A stretch of 64,000 bases of DNA from IMCC26207 sp037141255 (lineage in GTDB: Bacteria; Actinomycetota; Acidimicrobiia; Acidimicrobiales; Microtrichaceae). The notes beneath the pieces are model-generated. The model saw only the letters and a list, made by a program, of their open reading frames with translations. It was not told where the DNA came from and did no database searches. Every line of letters starts with the position of its first letter. The stretch's first letter is position 1. This document shows, piece by piece, positions 52,048 to 61,440 of this stretch. Where the stretch lies: positions 1 through 64,000 of the forward strand of contig JBAXCX010000002.1 of the NCBI GenBank assembly GCA_037141255.1. The letters run 5' to 3'. The translations under genes and the position numbers were made by a program.

Positions 52048-54928
52048 GACAGATGAAGTGCCCAAAACCCGAATCAAGCAGGTTGTTTCTTCTGGGTCGC
52101 TCGTCGCTCTTGCGTGGGCACTTTCTTGCTGGCAAGCACTCTTAGATCTCGGCTCTCGGCGGGCACAGATCAGTGCTGAACCTGCACTGATCTCGCTGCA
52201 AATCGCAGTGGTACTTTCGGCCGTTTTGCTCTGTGCCATCGGAGCGCGAACAATTGAAGGTAGGAGCGTAGGAGCCGTCAAGCGCACGGCTATGTGGCGA
52301 CTCTGGTTATCGGTCCTGACTGTCCTGGGCCTTATTGGGCTGCGACTGCTGATCTCGCCACTCGAACCAACTGTTGTGTGGCTCACGCCGGCGCTGCTGC
52401 TGCCCCCGGCTCTGCTATCTGTCGAACTTCTGAGCATCTTTCGGTTCGGGGCTCGTTTCAGTCGACAGGCGCTAGAGAAACTTGCTTCAACCTGGTGCGC
52501 CCTTGCCGCACTGCTCCTCGCAGCCATAGCTGCTGGACCAATCAGTTGGGCGCAGGTACCCGTACGCATCATTGAGTTACGCGCCATTTCGCTCAGCGTC
52601 TTCCTCATAGCCTTGGCAGCAATGATTGCGGCCGCCTATGGGCAGAGGGCGAGCACCTGTATTCGCTTTTTTGCCATTGCGGCGGCCGGTGCATTCGCAG
52701 GCTTCTGGACTAGTGAGTTGGACAATAGTTTGGCTCGGAACTGGCCAATCTATCTTTCGGCACTGCTGATTTTGTGCTGCCTACTCCTGACACAGGACGC
52801 GCTTCAAGCAGTCGGATCTCACAGCCGAACTCTTAGAAGCAGCGTTGCGCAACTAGCGCGCCGGTGGGCGAAGCAGGTGTACCGAACTGCACGCAGGGCG
52901 CTACGCGTGTGCGGTGCCGGGTGGGAGCGACTCGAAATCTTCTGCAGCTCAGCGGTTCCCTTCTCAAAACCTCGGCTTTCTCGCAGCGATCGATATGCGG
53001 CCGCCGTTATGGCAACCTTGTCGGCGGTCTATGTGGGTGGTGGAGCACTCTGGTCGTACCGAATGGGGTGGCAACCAACGGCTCACTCAGCAACGGCAAT
53101 GGCTCGCGCCTTTGATGTCGGCACGGCCAACCACCCGCTCATTGGCATGTCAACGAGTCTGGGGAAGGTTGGCTCAGCATCGCATCCCGGCCCCCTGAGC
53201 CTAGACCTGCTTGCACCTTTTGTTCGTCTCCTCGGTGTTCAAAACGGAGCCCGAGCGGCTGCGGCATTCGTGGCTCTCACCTGTTGGGCAGTGTCTGTCT
53301 GGTCAGCTTGGCGAGCTGCTGGTCGAGTAGCGGCTATCGCAGCATGGATGATGTGTGCAGTGGTCTTGCAGGTGGCAGCATTTGGAGCCGTCTGGGAAGC
53401 AAACAACTTGACGATCACCACATTGGCTATGTTCGCTGCTGTTGTTGCAAGTTGGGCGGCCGCAAGTGGCACTTGGCGCGCGTGGTGGTGGGCAGTTGGC
53501 CTGAGCAGTTTCTGCGCCCAGAGCTACCTGCCTCACGCCTTAATCGTGCTTGGTCCCGTCCTTTGGGCAGGCCTCGCGGTTGCAGGTGCAGTCAGAGTTT
53601 CCAGTGATCCCGATCTCGTGCGCCGTGGTCGGCAGGCTCTCCGTGTGGGGTGGGGAATTGCGATCGTGGCTCGGTTTCAACCAGCGCTGGAAGTGGTGAT
53701 CAACAAGGGTGGCAATGTCCGCGAATTGATCACCGAGATCAGCAACCCTCGTCCACCGGTTGGGCCAATTGGATTTCCTCGAGCCATCGCGTGGATCTGC
53801 TCGGTACCCCCTCGCTGGGGTGAGATCACCAAGAGCTTCGCTCAAGCTGGCACAGCGAACGAGCTCATCAAGGGGCCATTTATCACCGGCGCAATTGTTT
53901 TCGTGAGTCTGGGCATCCTCTGGTGGAGGACACGAAAGACCACCCCGCCACAGGAGCGGCAATTGCGAATCATCACACTCCTCGTACTCATCGGCGCCGG
54001 GATCAATACAACCCAGTTGCCGCAGGATTTCCTGCGAGCTTTTCAGATCGGTTGGCTCGTGGTTGCCTCTGCCTGCCTGTGGTACGCGGTCGGAGTTTCT
54101 GCAGTACTTGCACTGCAGCGCCGGCTCGCCGAGGTCACTTCTGAGCGCGTCTCTGAGCTGCTCAAGATCGGAGCATTCTCCGGTTGTGCTCTGGTAGTTC
54201 TTGCAGCAGGGTTTGCTCGACCCGATCGGATTGAGGACGTCAAGAGTCGGCCATTCACCATTGACGCAATGGTGCAGCCAGCCGTGGACCAGACGATGGA
54301 AAAGGTCGATATCACTCGACCCGTGCTGGTAGTTGGCCTCGATAGCCGTCTGGTGGAATCCTCAACCGACACGATTGTCTCGAATCTGATTGTCAGCGGC
54401 CTTGATACTCGGAGCGAGTCATTCGCTCAGCACTATGGAACTCGACGAGTGGTCAAGAAGTGGAAAGGTCCGATGCTCTTCGTAACGAGTGCATTGGCTC
54501 CCGTGAAGCCCAACGGAAAGCTGCTCGCTTCGGTTTCGATGCCAGATTGGTCCAAACAGGAGTTTGACGCCCTTGCCCAGCAGGTAGCCCAACAGGCCAA
54601 GAAAGGTCCGCCAGTGCGGCTTGAACCCTGGGCTCAGGATGCACTACCGCACTATCTTGCTGGCTGGCTCGGCACAGACACCTGCCGCATTGCAACCGAG
54701 ATCAGACGTGGAACCTACCCCGTTGCCTCTCTTCCGCCAGGCCTGCTCCTCACCCTCTATGGAGACCGAGCAGTCGCTCGGCCGACTTTGCCCGATGCGC
54801 TTCAAGAGGAGGCCTCGGGGATGGTGGGGCAGGCCCCGCTACAGGTTTGGTCGGTGCATCAAAAGACAGAAACTGCTACGGATACGGCGACCCTGCTTCG
54901 CGATGGGTCACACTGCACCGCTGCCTAG
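51992..54928 (+). CDS. Large polytopic membrane protein, GT-C-like, of the polysaccharide locus
   Basis: Up to 978 residues with at least fourteen hydrophobic segments in two blocks (about 35-270 and 335-735) and a soluble C-terminal domain of about 220 residues. The layout, and the stretch NHPLIGMSTSLG...SHPGPLSLDLLAPFVRLLG (residues about 375-410), recall actinobacterial GT-C-type lipid-linked glycosyltransferases; the family is not firmly identified. ATG 51992 has GGAGG upstream but overlaps the PhyH gene by 56 nt. A TTG at 52040 or GTG at 52058 would shorten it. It could transfer or polymerise sugars outside the membrane. Confidence 0.68.
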   Translation: MPACSGQAKSGAPSTYLTETDEVPKTRIKQVVSSGSLVALAWALSCWQALLDLGSRRAQISAEPALISLQIAVVLSAVLLCAIGARTIEGRSVGAVKRTAMWRLWLSVLTVLGLIGLRLLISPLEPTVVWLTPALLLPPALLSVELLSIFRFGARFSRQALEKLASTWCALAALLLAAIAAGPISWAQVPVRIIELRAISLSVFLIALAAMIAAAYGQRASTCIRFFAIAAAGAFAGFWTSELDNSLARNWPIYLSALLILCCLLLTQDALQAVGSHSRTLRSSVAQLARRWAKQVYRTARRALRVCGAGWERLEIFCSSAVPFSKPRLSRSDRYAAAVMATLSAVYVGGGALWSYRMGWQPTAHSATAMARAFDVGTANHPLIGMSTSLGKVGSASHPGPLSLDLLAPFVRLLGVQNGARAAAAFVALTCWAVSVWSAWRAAGRVAAIAAWMMCAVVLQVAAFGAVWEANNLTITTLAMFAAVVASWAAASGTWRAWWWAVGLSSFCAQSYLPHALIVLGPVLWAGLAVAGAVRVSSDPDLVRRGRQALRVGWGIAIVARFQPALEVVINKGGNVRELITEISNPRPPVGPIGFPRAIAWICSVPPRWGEITKSFAQAGTANELIKGPFITGAIVFVSLGILWWRTRKTTPPQERQLRIITLLVLIGAGINTTQLPQDFLRAFQIGWLVVASACLWYAVGVSAVLALQRRLAEVTSERVSELLKIGAFSGCALVVLAAGFARPDRIEDVKSRPFTIDAMVQPAVDQTMEKVDITRPVLVVGLDSRLVESSTDTIVSNLIVSGLDTRSESFAQHYGTRRVVKKWKGPMLFVTSALAPVKPNGKLLASVSMPDWSKQEFDALAQQVAQQAKKGPPVRLEPWAQDALPHYLAGWLGTDTCRIATEIRRGTYPVASLPPGLLLTLYGDRAVARPTLPDALQEEASGMVGQAPLQVWSVHQKTETATDTATLLRDGSHCTAA

Positions 54929-54944
54929 GCCTACCTGCGACCGG

Positions 54945-55676
54945 CTACTTGCCCTTGCGGAGGCTTGGTCCGATTTTGGCAAGATCGCGCACCCCGTCTC
55001 GAATCGAACTCATAGAAGACAGCGTTGAGGTTCCCACTGATCGAGGGAAATAGTCCACACCAATCTGTTGAAGTTTCGCTCCTTCGCCTAGGGCACGGGC
55101 AAGAAGTTCTGCATCAAAGAAAACAGAATTGCTCCTCGGAAGACAATCGATCACAGAAGATCGGCGCAGAAGCTTTGCCGCAAAGTTCACGTCTCGCACA
55201 ACCAGTCCAGTGATGGCTCGCACTGCAGTGTTATAGATGGTTGACAGAAGTTCCCGACGAAGGCCCTCGCCAGTTCGATCGAATCGATAGCACGAGACGA
55301 TGTCTGCATCGTGCAACTCAACCGCACGGAAGGCGCTCGCGCAGACCATCGGGTCAACCGGGAGGTCTGAGTCGGTATAGAAGATCCAGTCGGAACAAGA
55401 TTCCAGAAATCCCGTGCGAAGCGCTGCCCCTAAACCCTGATTGCCAGAGTGATGAACAACTCGCAGATACGGGTCTTTGGCTGCTAGCGAGTCGAGAATC
55501 TGAGCGGTGGCGTCTGTGCTGCCATCGTTGACTGCCAAAATCTCGACCCTCGAAACCACTCGGGCACGAATCAGCTCGGTGGCAGCTTGGCTAACCAACT
55601 GAATCGAGCGTTCAGCGCCTTCAACCTCATTCCAGAAGGGGAGTACGAAGCTCAAGCTCCGAGAGGCATCACTCAC
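54945..55676 (-). CDS. Glycosyltransferase family 2, polyprenyl-phosphate mannose synthase-like
   Basis: A 243-residue GT-A enzyme of the dolichyl-phosphate-mannose synthase type. It has FVLPFWNEVEGAERSI, VNDGSTDATAQI, NQGLGAALRTGF, FYTDSDLPVDP with the D-x-D, and VRDVNFAAKLLRR. There is no C-terminal membrane pair, so it belongs to the soluble subgroup. It probably makes a polyprenyl-phosphate sugar, the donor used by GT-C enzymes outside the membrane, which would fit the neighbouring 978-residue membrane protein with which it converges. Confidence 0.86.
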   Translation of the reverse strand: MSDASRSLSFVLPFWNEVEGAERSIQLVSQAATELIRARVVSRVEILAVNDGSTDATAQILDSLAAKDPYLRVVHHSGNQGLGAALRTGFLESCSDWIFYTDSDLPVDPMVCASAFRAVELHDADIVSCYRFDRTGEGLRRELLSTIYNTAVRAITGLVVRDVNFAAKLLRRSSVIDCLPRSNSVFFDAELLARALGEGAKLQQIGVDYFPRSVGTSTLSSMSSIRDGVRDLAKIGPSLRKGK

Positions 55677-55744
55677 AGGCCCAGAATCTACCCCAGCGCA
55701 GGCGGAGCAGTGGCTGTCGAACCTTCAGGGCTAATGTTCTCGAT

Positions 55745-55912
55745 GTGCTCTTCCTTCGCCATGCCGCTCGTTTGGCAGCTGATTTCATGGTGTACGCGCG
55801 GGTCAACAAGGCCTGGTGGTTGCTCCCGGTGGTAGTGCTCCTCATCGTTGCCGTTGCACTCGGCACTGCGACTCAGGCGGTCGTCCCCTACGCGGTGTAC
55901 ACCTTCTTCTGA
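55745..55912 (+). CDS. DUF5989 family small membrane protein
   Basis: A 55-residue protein, too short for most gene filters. The order is a helical start (LRHAARLAADFMVYAR), the motif NKAWWLLPVVVLLIVAVAL with one membrane helix, and the ending PYAVYTFF. The K-x-WWLLP entry and the Y-x-x-F ending match DUF5989 proteins, which occur beside NodU-type carbamoyltransferases and SGNH hydrolases. GTG 55745 is the only standard start nearby; the frame is open further upstream. The gene ends 20 nt before the carbamoyltransferase. Function unknown, probably a small subunit or scaffold of the modification system. Confidence 0.75.
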   Translation: MLFLRHAARLAADFMVYARVNKAWWLLPVVVLLIVAVALGTATQAVVPYAVYTFF

Positions 55913-55932
55913 TTCGATGGACTGCTAGTTCG

Positions 55933-57783
55933 ATGAGCCATCAGTTTGTTCTCGGAGTCAGTGCTCTCTACCACGACGCAGCAGCGGCGATCCTGTGCGA
56001 TGGGAAACTTGTGGCTGCAGCTCAAGAAGAACGCTTCACACGAATCAAGAACGACCCCTCGCTTCCCGTTCACTCGATTCAGTATTGCCTGCAGGCTGCC
56101 AAAGTGCCCACTGATGCTCCAATCACGGTGGCCTACTACGAGAAGCCGCTGAGTTCGTTCGTTCGAGTTCTCAAGACGTTTAGCGCGATTGGGACCAAGG
56201 GAATCACTACCTTCCCTAGAGCGATCGAGGAATCCCTGCGAGGAAAGCTGTGGGTCTCGTACCGGATCGATCGGGCCCTCAAGCAACTCGGCTTTACACC
56301 TGCTGAGCAAACCCTGTTCGCAGAACACCATATGAGTCACGCGGCTGCCGCATTTTATCCATCCCCGTTCGAATCGGCAGCGGTACTCACATTTGATGGT
56401 GTCGGAGAATGGGCCACATCGTCAATCGCGCTGGGCACGGGACGCAAGATCGATCTGCTTCAAGAGATGCGGTTTCCCTCTTCGCTCGGTTTGCTCTACT
56501 CGGCGTTTACCTCGGCCTGCGGGTTTGGCGTAAACAGTGGCGAGTACAAGTTGATGGGACTCGCCCCTTTTGGCGAGCCTCGATATAGAGAACAGATTCT
56601 GGCTGAGCTCATTGACCTGCGAGATGACGGATCGTTCACTATCAACCTGGACTACTTCGATTATCTGGCAGGTAGACGCATGACCAGCAAGAAGTTTGAT
56701 CAACTCTTTGACGGACCCGCTCGACAGCCCGAGGCACCGATTACACGCAGGGAATGCGACCTTGCGCGCTCTATTCAGGTTGTCCTCGAAGAGGTTGTGC
56801 TGCGAGTTGCGCACCATGCCCACGCCCTCACCGGCTCGGACCACGCTGTGCTCGGCGGCGGTGTGGCTCTGAACTGTGTGGCCAACGGGCGTCTCCTTCG
56901 TGAGGGCCCCTTTAGCGAACTCTGGGTGCAGCCAGCGGCTGGCGACGCCGGGTCGGCTCTTGGCTGCGCGTTGTGGGCTTGGCATGAGGTGTGCGGCGGC
57001 GAGCGAGAGGACCCAGCAGGCAAAGACTCGATGCTCGGGTCGCTGCTCGGCCCGCTGCCGGCCAGTGCGAGCCCCAATGAGACCTTCCCCGCGCTTGGGC
57101 GGCCATATGAGCAAGTTACCGACTCGGCTAAACTTTCAACTCGCGTGGCGGCACTCCTCGCTGATGGAGGGATTCTGGGCCTCTGTTCGGGACGCATGGA
57201 GTTTGGTCCCAGGGCACTTGGTAACCGATCGATACTTGCCGATCCACGATCACCTTCAATGCAGCGGCGGCTCAATCTGAGCATCAAGAATCGTGAGTCC
57301 TTTCGACCCTTCGCTCCGATTGTTCTTGAGGAACGCTCAGCAGAATTCTTCGAACTCGACGGTCCGTCGCCATATATGTCTTTCGTTGCACCGGTACGAG
57401 GGGCAGTCCCCGCAGGCCCAGAGCATGCTGCGAATCCTGCACCTACTGACCAGATGGATCTTTCGGCACGACTCGACCAAGTCGACTCACCCCTACCCGC
57501 GGTGACCCACGTAGACGGCACCGCGCGAATCCAAACCGTTGGCGCCCATTCCAATGCAAAGCTCCACAGCATTCTGAGCGCCTTTGAACAACTCACAGGA
57601 TGCCCCGTGTTAGTCAATACCTCGTTCAACGTTCGAGGTGAACCAATCGTGGCCACCGCCGAAGATGCCTACCGTTGCTTTATGACTACGGAGATGGACT
57701 TCCTTGTTATTGACGACTGCCTTTTCAACAAAGCCGACCAGCCGCAGTGGACCGGTACCAGGGCGAAAGTTGTAGCCGACTAA
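55933..57783 (+). CDS. NodU/CmcH-family carbamoyltransferase
   Basis: A 616-residue O-carbamoyltransferase. The N-terminal ASKHA/Kae1-like part begins VSALYHDAAAAIL and includes EERFTRIKND, EHHMSHAAAAFYPSPF and LTFDGVGEWATSS, binding metal and carbamoyl-adenylate. VLGGGVALNCVANG continues the fold, and the C-terminal domain has GRMEFGPRALGNRSILADPR and VNTSFNVRGEPIV. It should make carbamoyl-AMP from carbamoyl phosphate and ATP and transfer the carbamoyl group to a hydroxyl. The start is ATG 55933 (MSHQFVLG). The DUF5989 gene just upstream is its usual companion. Confidence 0.94.
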   Translation: MSHQFVLGVSALYHDAAAAILCDGKLVAAAQEERFTRIKNDPSLPVHSIQYCLQAAKVPTDAPITVAYYEKPLSSFVRVLKTFSAIGTKGITTFPRAIEESLRGKLWVSYRIDRALKQLGFTPAEQTLFAEHHMSHAAAAFYPSPFESAAVLTFDGVGEWATSSIALGTGRKIDLLQEMRFPSSLGLLYSAFTSACGFGVNSGEYKLMGLAPFGEPRYREQILAELIDLRDDGSFTINLDYFDYLAGRRMTSKKFDQLFDGPARQPEAPITRRECDLARSIQVVLEEVVLRVAHHAHALTGSDHAVLGGGVALNCVANGRLLREGPFSELWVQPAAGDAGSALGCALWAWHEVCGGEREDPAGKDSMLGSLLGPLPASASPNETFPALGRPYEQVTDSAKLSTRVAALLADGGILGLCSGRMEFGPRALGNRSILADPRSPSMQRRLNLSIKNRESFRPFAPIVLEERSAEFFELDGPSPYMSFVAPVRGAVPAGPEHAANPAPTDQMDLSARLDQVDSPLPAVTHVDGTARIQTVGAHSNAKLHSILSAFEQLTGCPVLVNTSFNVRGEPIVATAEDAYRCFMTTEMDFLVIDDCLFNKADQPQWTGTRAKVVAD

Positions 57784-57793
57784 CAGGTGGTCG

Positions 57794-59731
57794 CTAGCCT
57801 TGGGGGTTCTGAAGAGTCTGCAGAGTCGGCTGTAGCTCCTTCAACATCCTCTGGGCCACAATCCGGGATCCAAGTTCGTTGGTGTGCACCGTGTCCCAGT
57901 AGATGGGTTCAGTTTGCCCATCAAAAACGCCCGACAAGTCGGTCACGCCGAGAGCACCTAAACCAGCCCGAGCTGCGTCCGAGGTTTGAGTCCACTTCTT
58001 CACCGTGGCCTCATTCTCATGAACTGCTGCGAGCGTGTCCGCATCGGCGCCGGTCTGTGGCTGCTTCGCGCGAAGGTCTGGTTGCCAAAAGATTAGAACG
58101 GGAACAGAGGCAACCTCACAGAAGGTGCGGATCACCTCAACCCCTTTGCTATACCGGCTCAGCACCAAATCACCAGAGGCCGCAGGGGTGAGTTCTTTAT
58201 CCGGCTTGCGAGTTTCGCTCGGTGGAAGGAGCGTTTGCGCAGAGGAGGAGCCCGCTGCATGAGCCATTGCGCGCTTGCTCAGGACGGCGTCCAACTCGCC
58301 ATCGATCAGTGAAGCTGGCTGATCGGATGCACCTTTACCCTGCGCAGCTAGTACTCCCTGCAGAACCAGATCGTTCGCACCGTCGTAGATGACCACCAAG
58401 TCGGGCTTTGGATCGCGCTTGAGTTGGGCAATAAGCAGCATCGCTGACTGCCAGTTCACGGTGGCAGGCACCGCAAAGTTGTGAATTTCTAAGGGCACGC
58501 CCTGACCCTTGGCCAGCTTGACGAGCTCCGAAGGAATGGTGTGCTGATCTCGTTGGCCGGCACCAAACGCTGCTGATCCGCCGAAGAACCAAACGACGAT
58601 GGGAGTCCCGAGCGCCGGGTCTGCTTGTGTTGTGCGGCGCTCGCCGTTGCGAACGTTGATGTACTTCGATGCCACATCCTTGAGGCTCCAGCCGCCCACT
58701 GCTGCGTTGAACTCCAGATTGTTCCAAGCGTCCAACAAGCTGACTCGCAGGTTCTGTGCCCAGGGTGCATCTTTAAAAGCTGGATCCTCTTCGAATGCAC
58801 GAGTGAAGGTACTCGGGCGCGCATCGCCGGTTGCTAGGTCCGTGGCCGAATCAGAATGAGTAAAACGGATCGGCCCAACACCCATGAGTAACGCAAGAAT
58901 GACAAGCGCCAAACTAGGAACGAGCAGGCGCAGGTGGCCTCGCCGACGAACCTTCTTGGTGGGCCTCGGTTCACGAATGGCCATGCTGTGCGCCTGCGCA
59001 GGACTGCCCTGCGCTGTTCGAAGGCGCCGGGACTCAACTGGAACCCAGGCTGAACTGCCACTGACCCAACCGCCGTCAAGTGGCGAGTAGCCAAAGAGTC
59101 GGGAGATCAGATTGAGTGGAATGATCACCAAGAACATGATCAGGCTGGCCAGAACCGCTGTGACTCCCCGACCGACTGAGCGAGCCGCGCTAGCGACTCC
59201 CGAATCAATCAGATGCGCTGTGCTGTGCGCACGCGCATACAACTCAAGGAGTGCGACCGTGAACAGGCCGAGCAGGAAAAAGGTAATGACTGACGGTGTT
59301 CGGTACCAGAGCAACATCGACAGCAGGAGCGGACCAAGTGCAACGCCAGCAGTTGCGGGTTCACGTTGTGGCCAGTGAACGGGCAATGACCAGCGTATGA
59401 GCGTCCCGTAGGCAAGCAGAGTTCCAAGGCTGACCACCGCAAACGGATAGACGAACCCCACCTGCACTGCGGCAACTGCAATGCCAGCGAGTGCACCTAC
59501 CGCGAGGAACGAGAGCCACGGGTGAACCCGCAATGACCGTGGCTCCAACAGCCCCGTCACCAGCAGGCTCAGCAGAATCAGCGCAGCGCCAATTGCGAAA
59601 TCTTGTAACGAACCGAAACCAACCCGAGCAACCGCTGCACCACCGCCCAGAACGAGAACTGCTACAAGCCGAAAGGGGTGGCCACGAACACCAGTCGCTG
59701 CGCTCTCCGTCTGACCAGACCTAGTCCCCAC
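57794..59731 (-). CDS. SGNH/GDSL hydrolase fused to an SxtJ-like membrane region
   Basis: 645 residues. The N-terminal 235 residues hold several membrane helices, the last being SLIMFLVIIPLNLISRLFGY, followed by an S-x-x-WVPV stretch. This resembles SxtJ-family membrane proteins, usually a separate gene next to NodU and DUF5989. After another helix (about 268-287) comes an extracytosolic SGNH domain with block I FFGGSAAFGAG (Ser about 386), VIYDGANDL, and block V WDTVHTNELG with the Asp and His. It may be an acyl- or carbamoyl-processing enzyme of the polymer. It converges with NodU and lies 36 nt after the radical SAM gene. Confidence 0.8.
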   Translation of the reverse strand: MGTRSGQTESAATGVRGHPFRLVAVLVLGGGAAVARVGFGSLQDFAIGAALILLSLLVTGLLEPRSLRVHPWLSFLAVGALAGIAVAAVQVGFVYPFAVVSLGTLLAYGTLIRWSLPVHWPQREPATAGVALGPLLLSMLLWYRTPSVITFFLLGLFTVALLELYARAHSTAHLIDSGVASAARSVGRGVTAVLASLIMFLVIIPLNLISRLFGYSPLDGGWVSGSSAWVPVESRRLRTAQGSPAQAHSMAIREPRPTKKVRRRGHLRLLVPSLALVILALLMGVGPIRFTHSDSATDLATGDARPSTFTRAFEEDPAFKDAPWAQNLRVSLLDAWNNLEFNAAVGGWSLKDVASKYINVRNGERRTTQADPALGTPIVVWFFGGSAAFGAGQRDQHTIPSELVKLAKGQGVPLEIHNFAVPATVNWQSAMLLIAQLKRDPKPDLVVIYDGANDLVLQGVLAAQGKGASDQPASLIDGELDAVLSKRAMAHAAGSSSAQTLLPPSETRKPDKELTPAASGDLVLSRYSKGVEVIRTFCEVASVPVLIFWQPDLRAKQPQTGADADTLAAVHENEATVKKWTQTSDAARAGLGALGVTDLSGVFDGQTEPIYWDTVHTNELGSRIVAQRMLKELQPTLQTLQNPQG

Positions 59732-59767
59732 GACCAGATTCTACCGGCCGATGACGCAACTGATAGC

Positions 59768-61360
59768 TCAGATGTGAATCTGGCCAGTTTTGGCGCGGTC
59801 GGCTACACGACCAACCACGTGTCGCGCCCCGATCAATTCCCCCGTCGCATCTCGCTGTGCCTCGGCGAGCCACCAGACTTCTTCGGGAGCTTCGAGCGGC
59901 GTTAGACGAACTGCGAAGCGATCCTCGTCCGATCCGAGATACCGGATCTGGCCAGCCCACGTAGTTGGGGAGCCGTAGCTACTGCCCATGCGCTCAAGCA
60001 AACTCTCAAACGGCTCCCCATCAAGGTCTTGGCCTTGGACTGGAGCCCCAAGATCTTGGCGTTGCAGACGGAGTACTCCATCAGTTCGGATATCGAATAC
60101 CACAATCCCGCTACCAGTTGGCAATTCACTCAGGGTGCATTCACGTTTGCTTTGCCTTGGAAACGGTAGCCACTTCCAATCGCTGAGCAAGGGTGCATTA
60201 TGGGATGGCTTCATTCCTGCGCTCGAGCGGGGGTCAGGATCAACGAGCATGAACGCTGCCGCAAGGGGTTCTTCGAGTTGACCCAATGAGCTGAATCGGC
60301 GCAGAGCTGTTAACCGTTGAGTGAGGGAACCAAGATGGCCATCCCAGATCTCTCTGCGTTGTCCGGAGAGTTGAGGCTCACAAGCCTGCAGATCTTGTAC
60401 AACTTCAGCGAGCTCACCTATCGGCAAGTGATACAGACTTCGCTCCGGTGGAAACTGAACAACATTGACTCCCACGTGCAGCTCTCGCTCCTCAGCGAAC
60501 TGCAACAGATCTGCAAACTCCGTGACGTTTTCGACCATGAGGCAGTGCGTGATCGATACCTTGGCAGGCCCAAGAACTGCTTGAAATCGCTCTAAATTGG
60601 CTATCACTTTGGGGAAGTGGGCGCCGACTCGTATTCTGTCGAACGTCGCGGTGCTTGCCCCATCAATGGAGAACACGACGTCGGGATTGAGTCGCTCTAG
60701 CAGGCGCTTGACGCGCTTGGTGTAGATCGTGCCGTTGGTCGTGATGGTTACTCGTGGGGGATTTGGAAGCTCTGCAAGCATCTCCATGACCCGAAGCGCC
60801 TCTGCGCCGAGGAAGGGCTCACCGCCAAGAAAACGTGCATCCTGAAGATGCGGCAAGAACTCAGCCAACTGAGAGAAAAACGCGTCGCCATAGAATCGCT
60901 CCATTTCAGGCCTGCCCTCGCGCTGAGATCGAATTGCCGAGGACCAGTTCCCGTCGCACATGACGCACTGAAGGTTGCAAGTATTCGTGAGCGCAAACTC
61001 CATCTGAGTTGGGAACCGCTGCCGCCGGTCGCTCGGCCGGAGCGAATCGAACCCTCTCGCAAACACGATGTCGGAATTCCCCTCGCGCTCTTGCCATGCG
61101 CAAAACTCGCAGCCTTTCCCATAGTCCCCATTTTCGAGCGCGCTACGCATTGCGTTGGCCTCGGCACCCTCCCAAATCTCACGAAGAGACTGCTTGGTCA
61201 CGTCACCAAGAGAGAAGCCCGAATTCTGACAGCAGGCTCGTGCCTTACCGAATTGATCAAAGTAGATTGAGGAATGTGGCGCGTAGCAGGCAGACCAGTC
61301 GCTTCTGTGAACCGCAGGTTCAACCGAGAGCGGTATCGAACCTCGTTCCCGGTTCACCAT
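59768..61360 (-). CDS. Radical SAM protein with N-terminal SPASM-like module and PAS-like tail
   Basis: 530 residues from ATG 61360. The first 90 residues look like a SPASM/twitch auxiliary-cluster domain: a cysteine in ACYAPHSSIYFD, CC in ARACCQNSG, SLREIWEG and GCEFCAWQ. The radical SAM core follows with CNLQCVMC (C-x3-C-x2-C), LGGEPFLG and FSIDGAS. The C-terminal 130 residues end in WWLAEAQRDATGELIGARHVV, like the end of a PAS domain. SPASM domains are usually C-terminal, so the order is inverted. Substrate unknown. It lies 80 nt after the cyclase-like/PhyH fusion gene and before the SGNH gene on one strand. Confidence 0.85.
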   Translation of the reverse strand: MVNRERGSIPLSVEPAVHRSDWSACYAPHSSIYFDQFGKARACCQNSGFSLGDVTKQSLREIWEGAEANAMRSALENGDYGKGCEFCAWQEREGNSDIVFARGFDSLRPSDRRQRFPTQMEFALTNTCNLQCVMCDGNWSSAIRSQREGRPEMERFYGDAFFSQLAEFLPHLQDARFLGGEPFLGAEALRVMEMLAELPNPPRVTITTNGTIYTKRVKRLLERLNPDVVFSIDGASTATFDRIRVGAHFPKVIANLERFQAVLGPAKVSITHCLMVENVTEFADLLQFAEERELHVGVNVVQFPPERSLYHLPIGELAEVVQDLQACEPQLSGQRREIWDGHLGSLTQRLTALRRFSSLGQLEEPLAAAFMLVDPDPRSSAGMKPSHNAPLLSDWKWLPFPRQSKRECTLSELPTGSGIVVFDIRTDGVLRLQRQDLGAPVQGQDLDGEPFESLLERMGSSYGSPTTWAGQIRYLGSDEDRFAVRLTPLEAPEEVWWLAEAQRDATGELIGARHVVGRVADRAKTGQIHI

Positions 61361-61440
61361 GCTCTTATTGTACCGCCCGCGCGCAACGATCAACCGAAGC
61401 AAAACCAGCGCTGGCGGTTGAGCTGGTCGAGCTCAACCAA

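Noticed and set aside
56775..57656. A 293-codon minus-strand open frame opposite the carbamoyltransferase
   Set aside because: It is antisense to the conserved NodU core, is rich in Arg, Ser and Ala, and has no recognisable domain.
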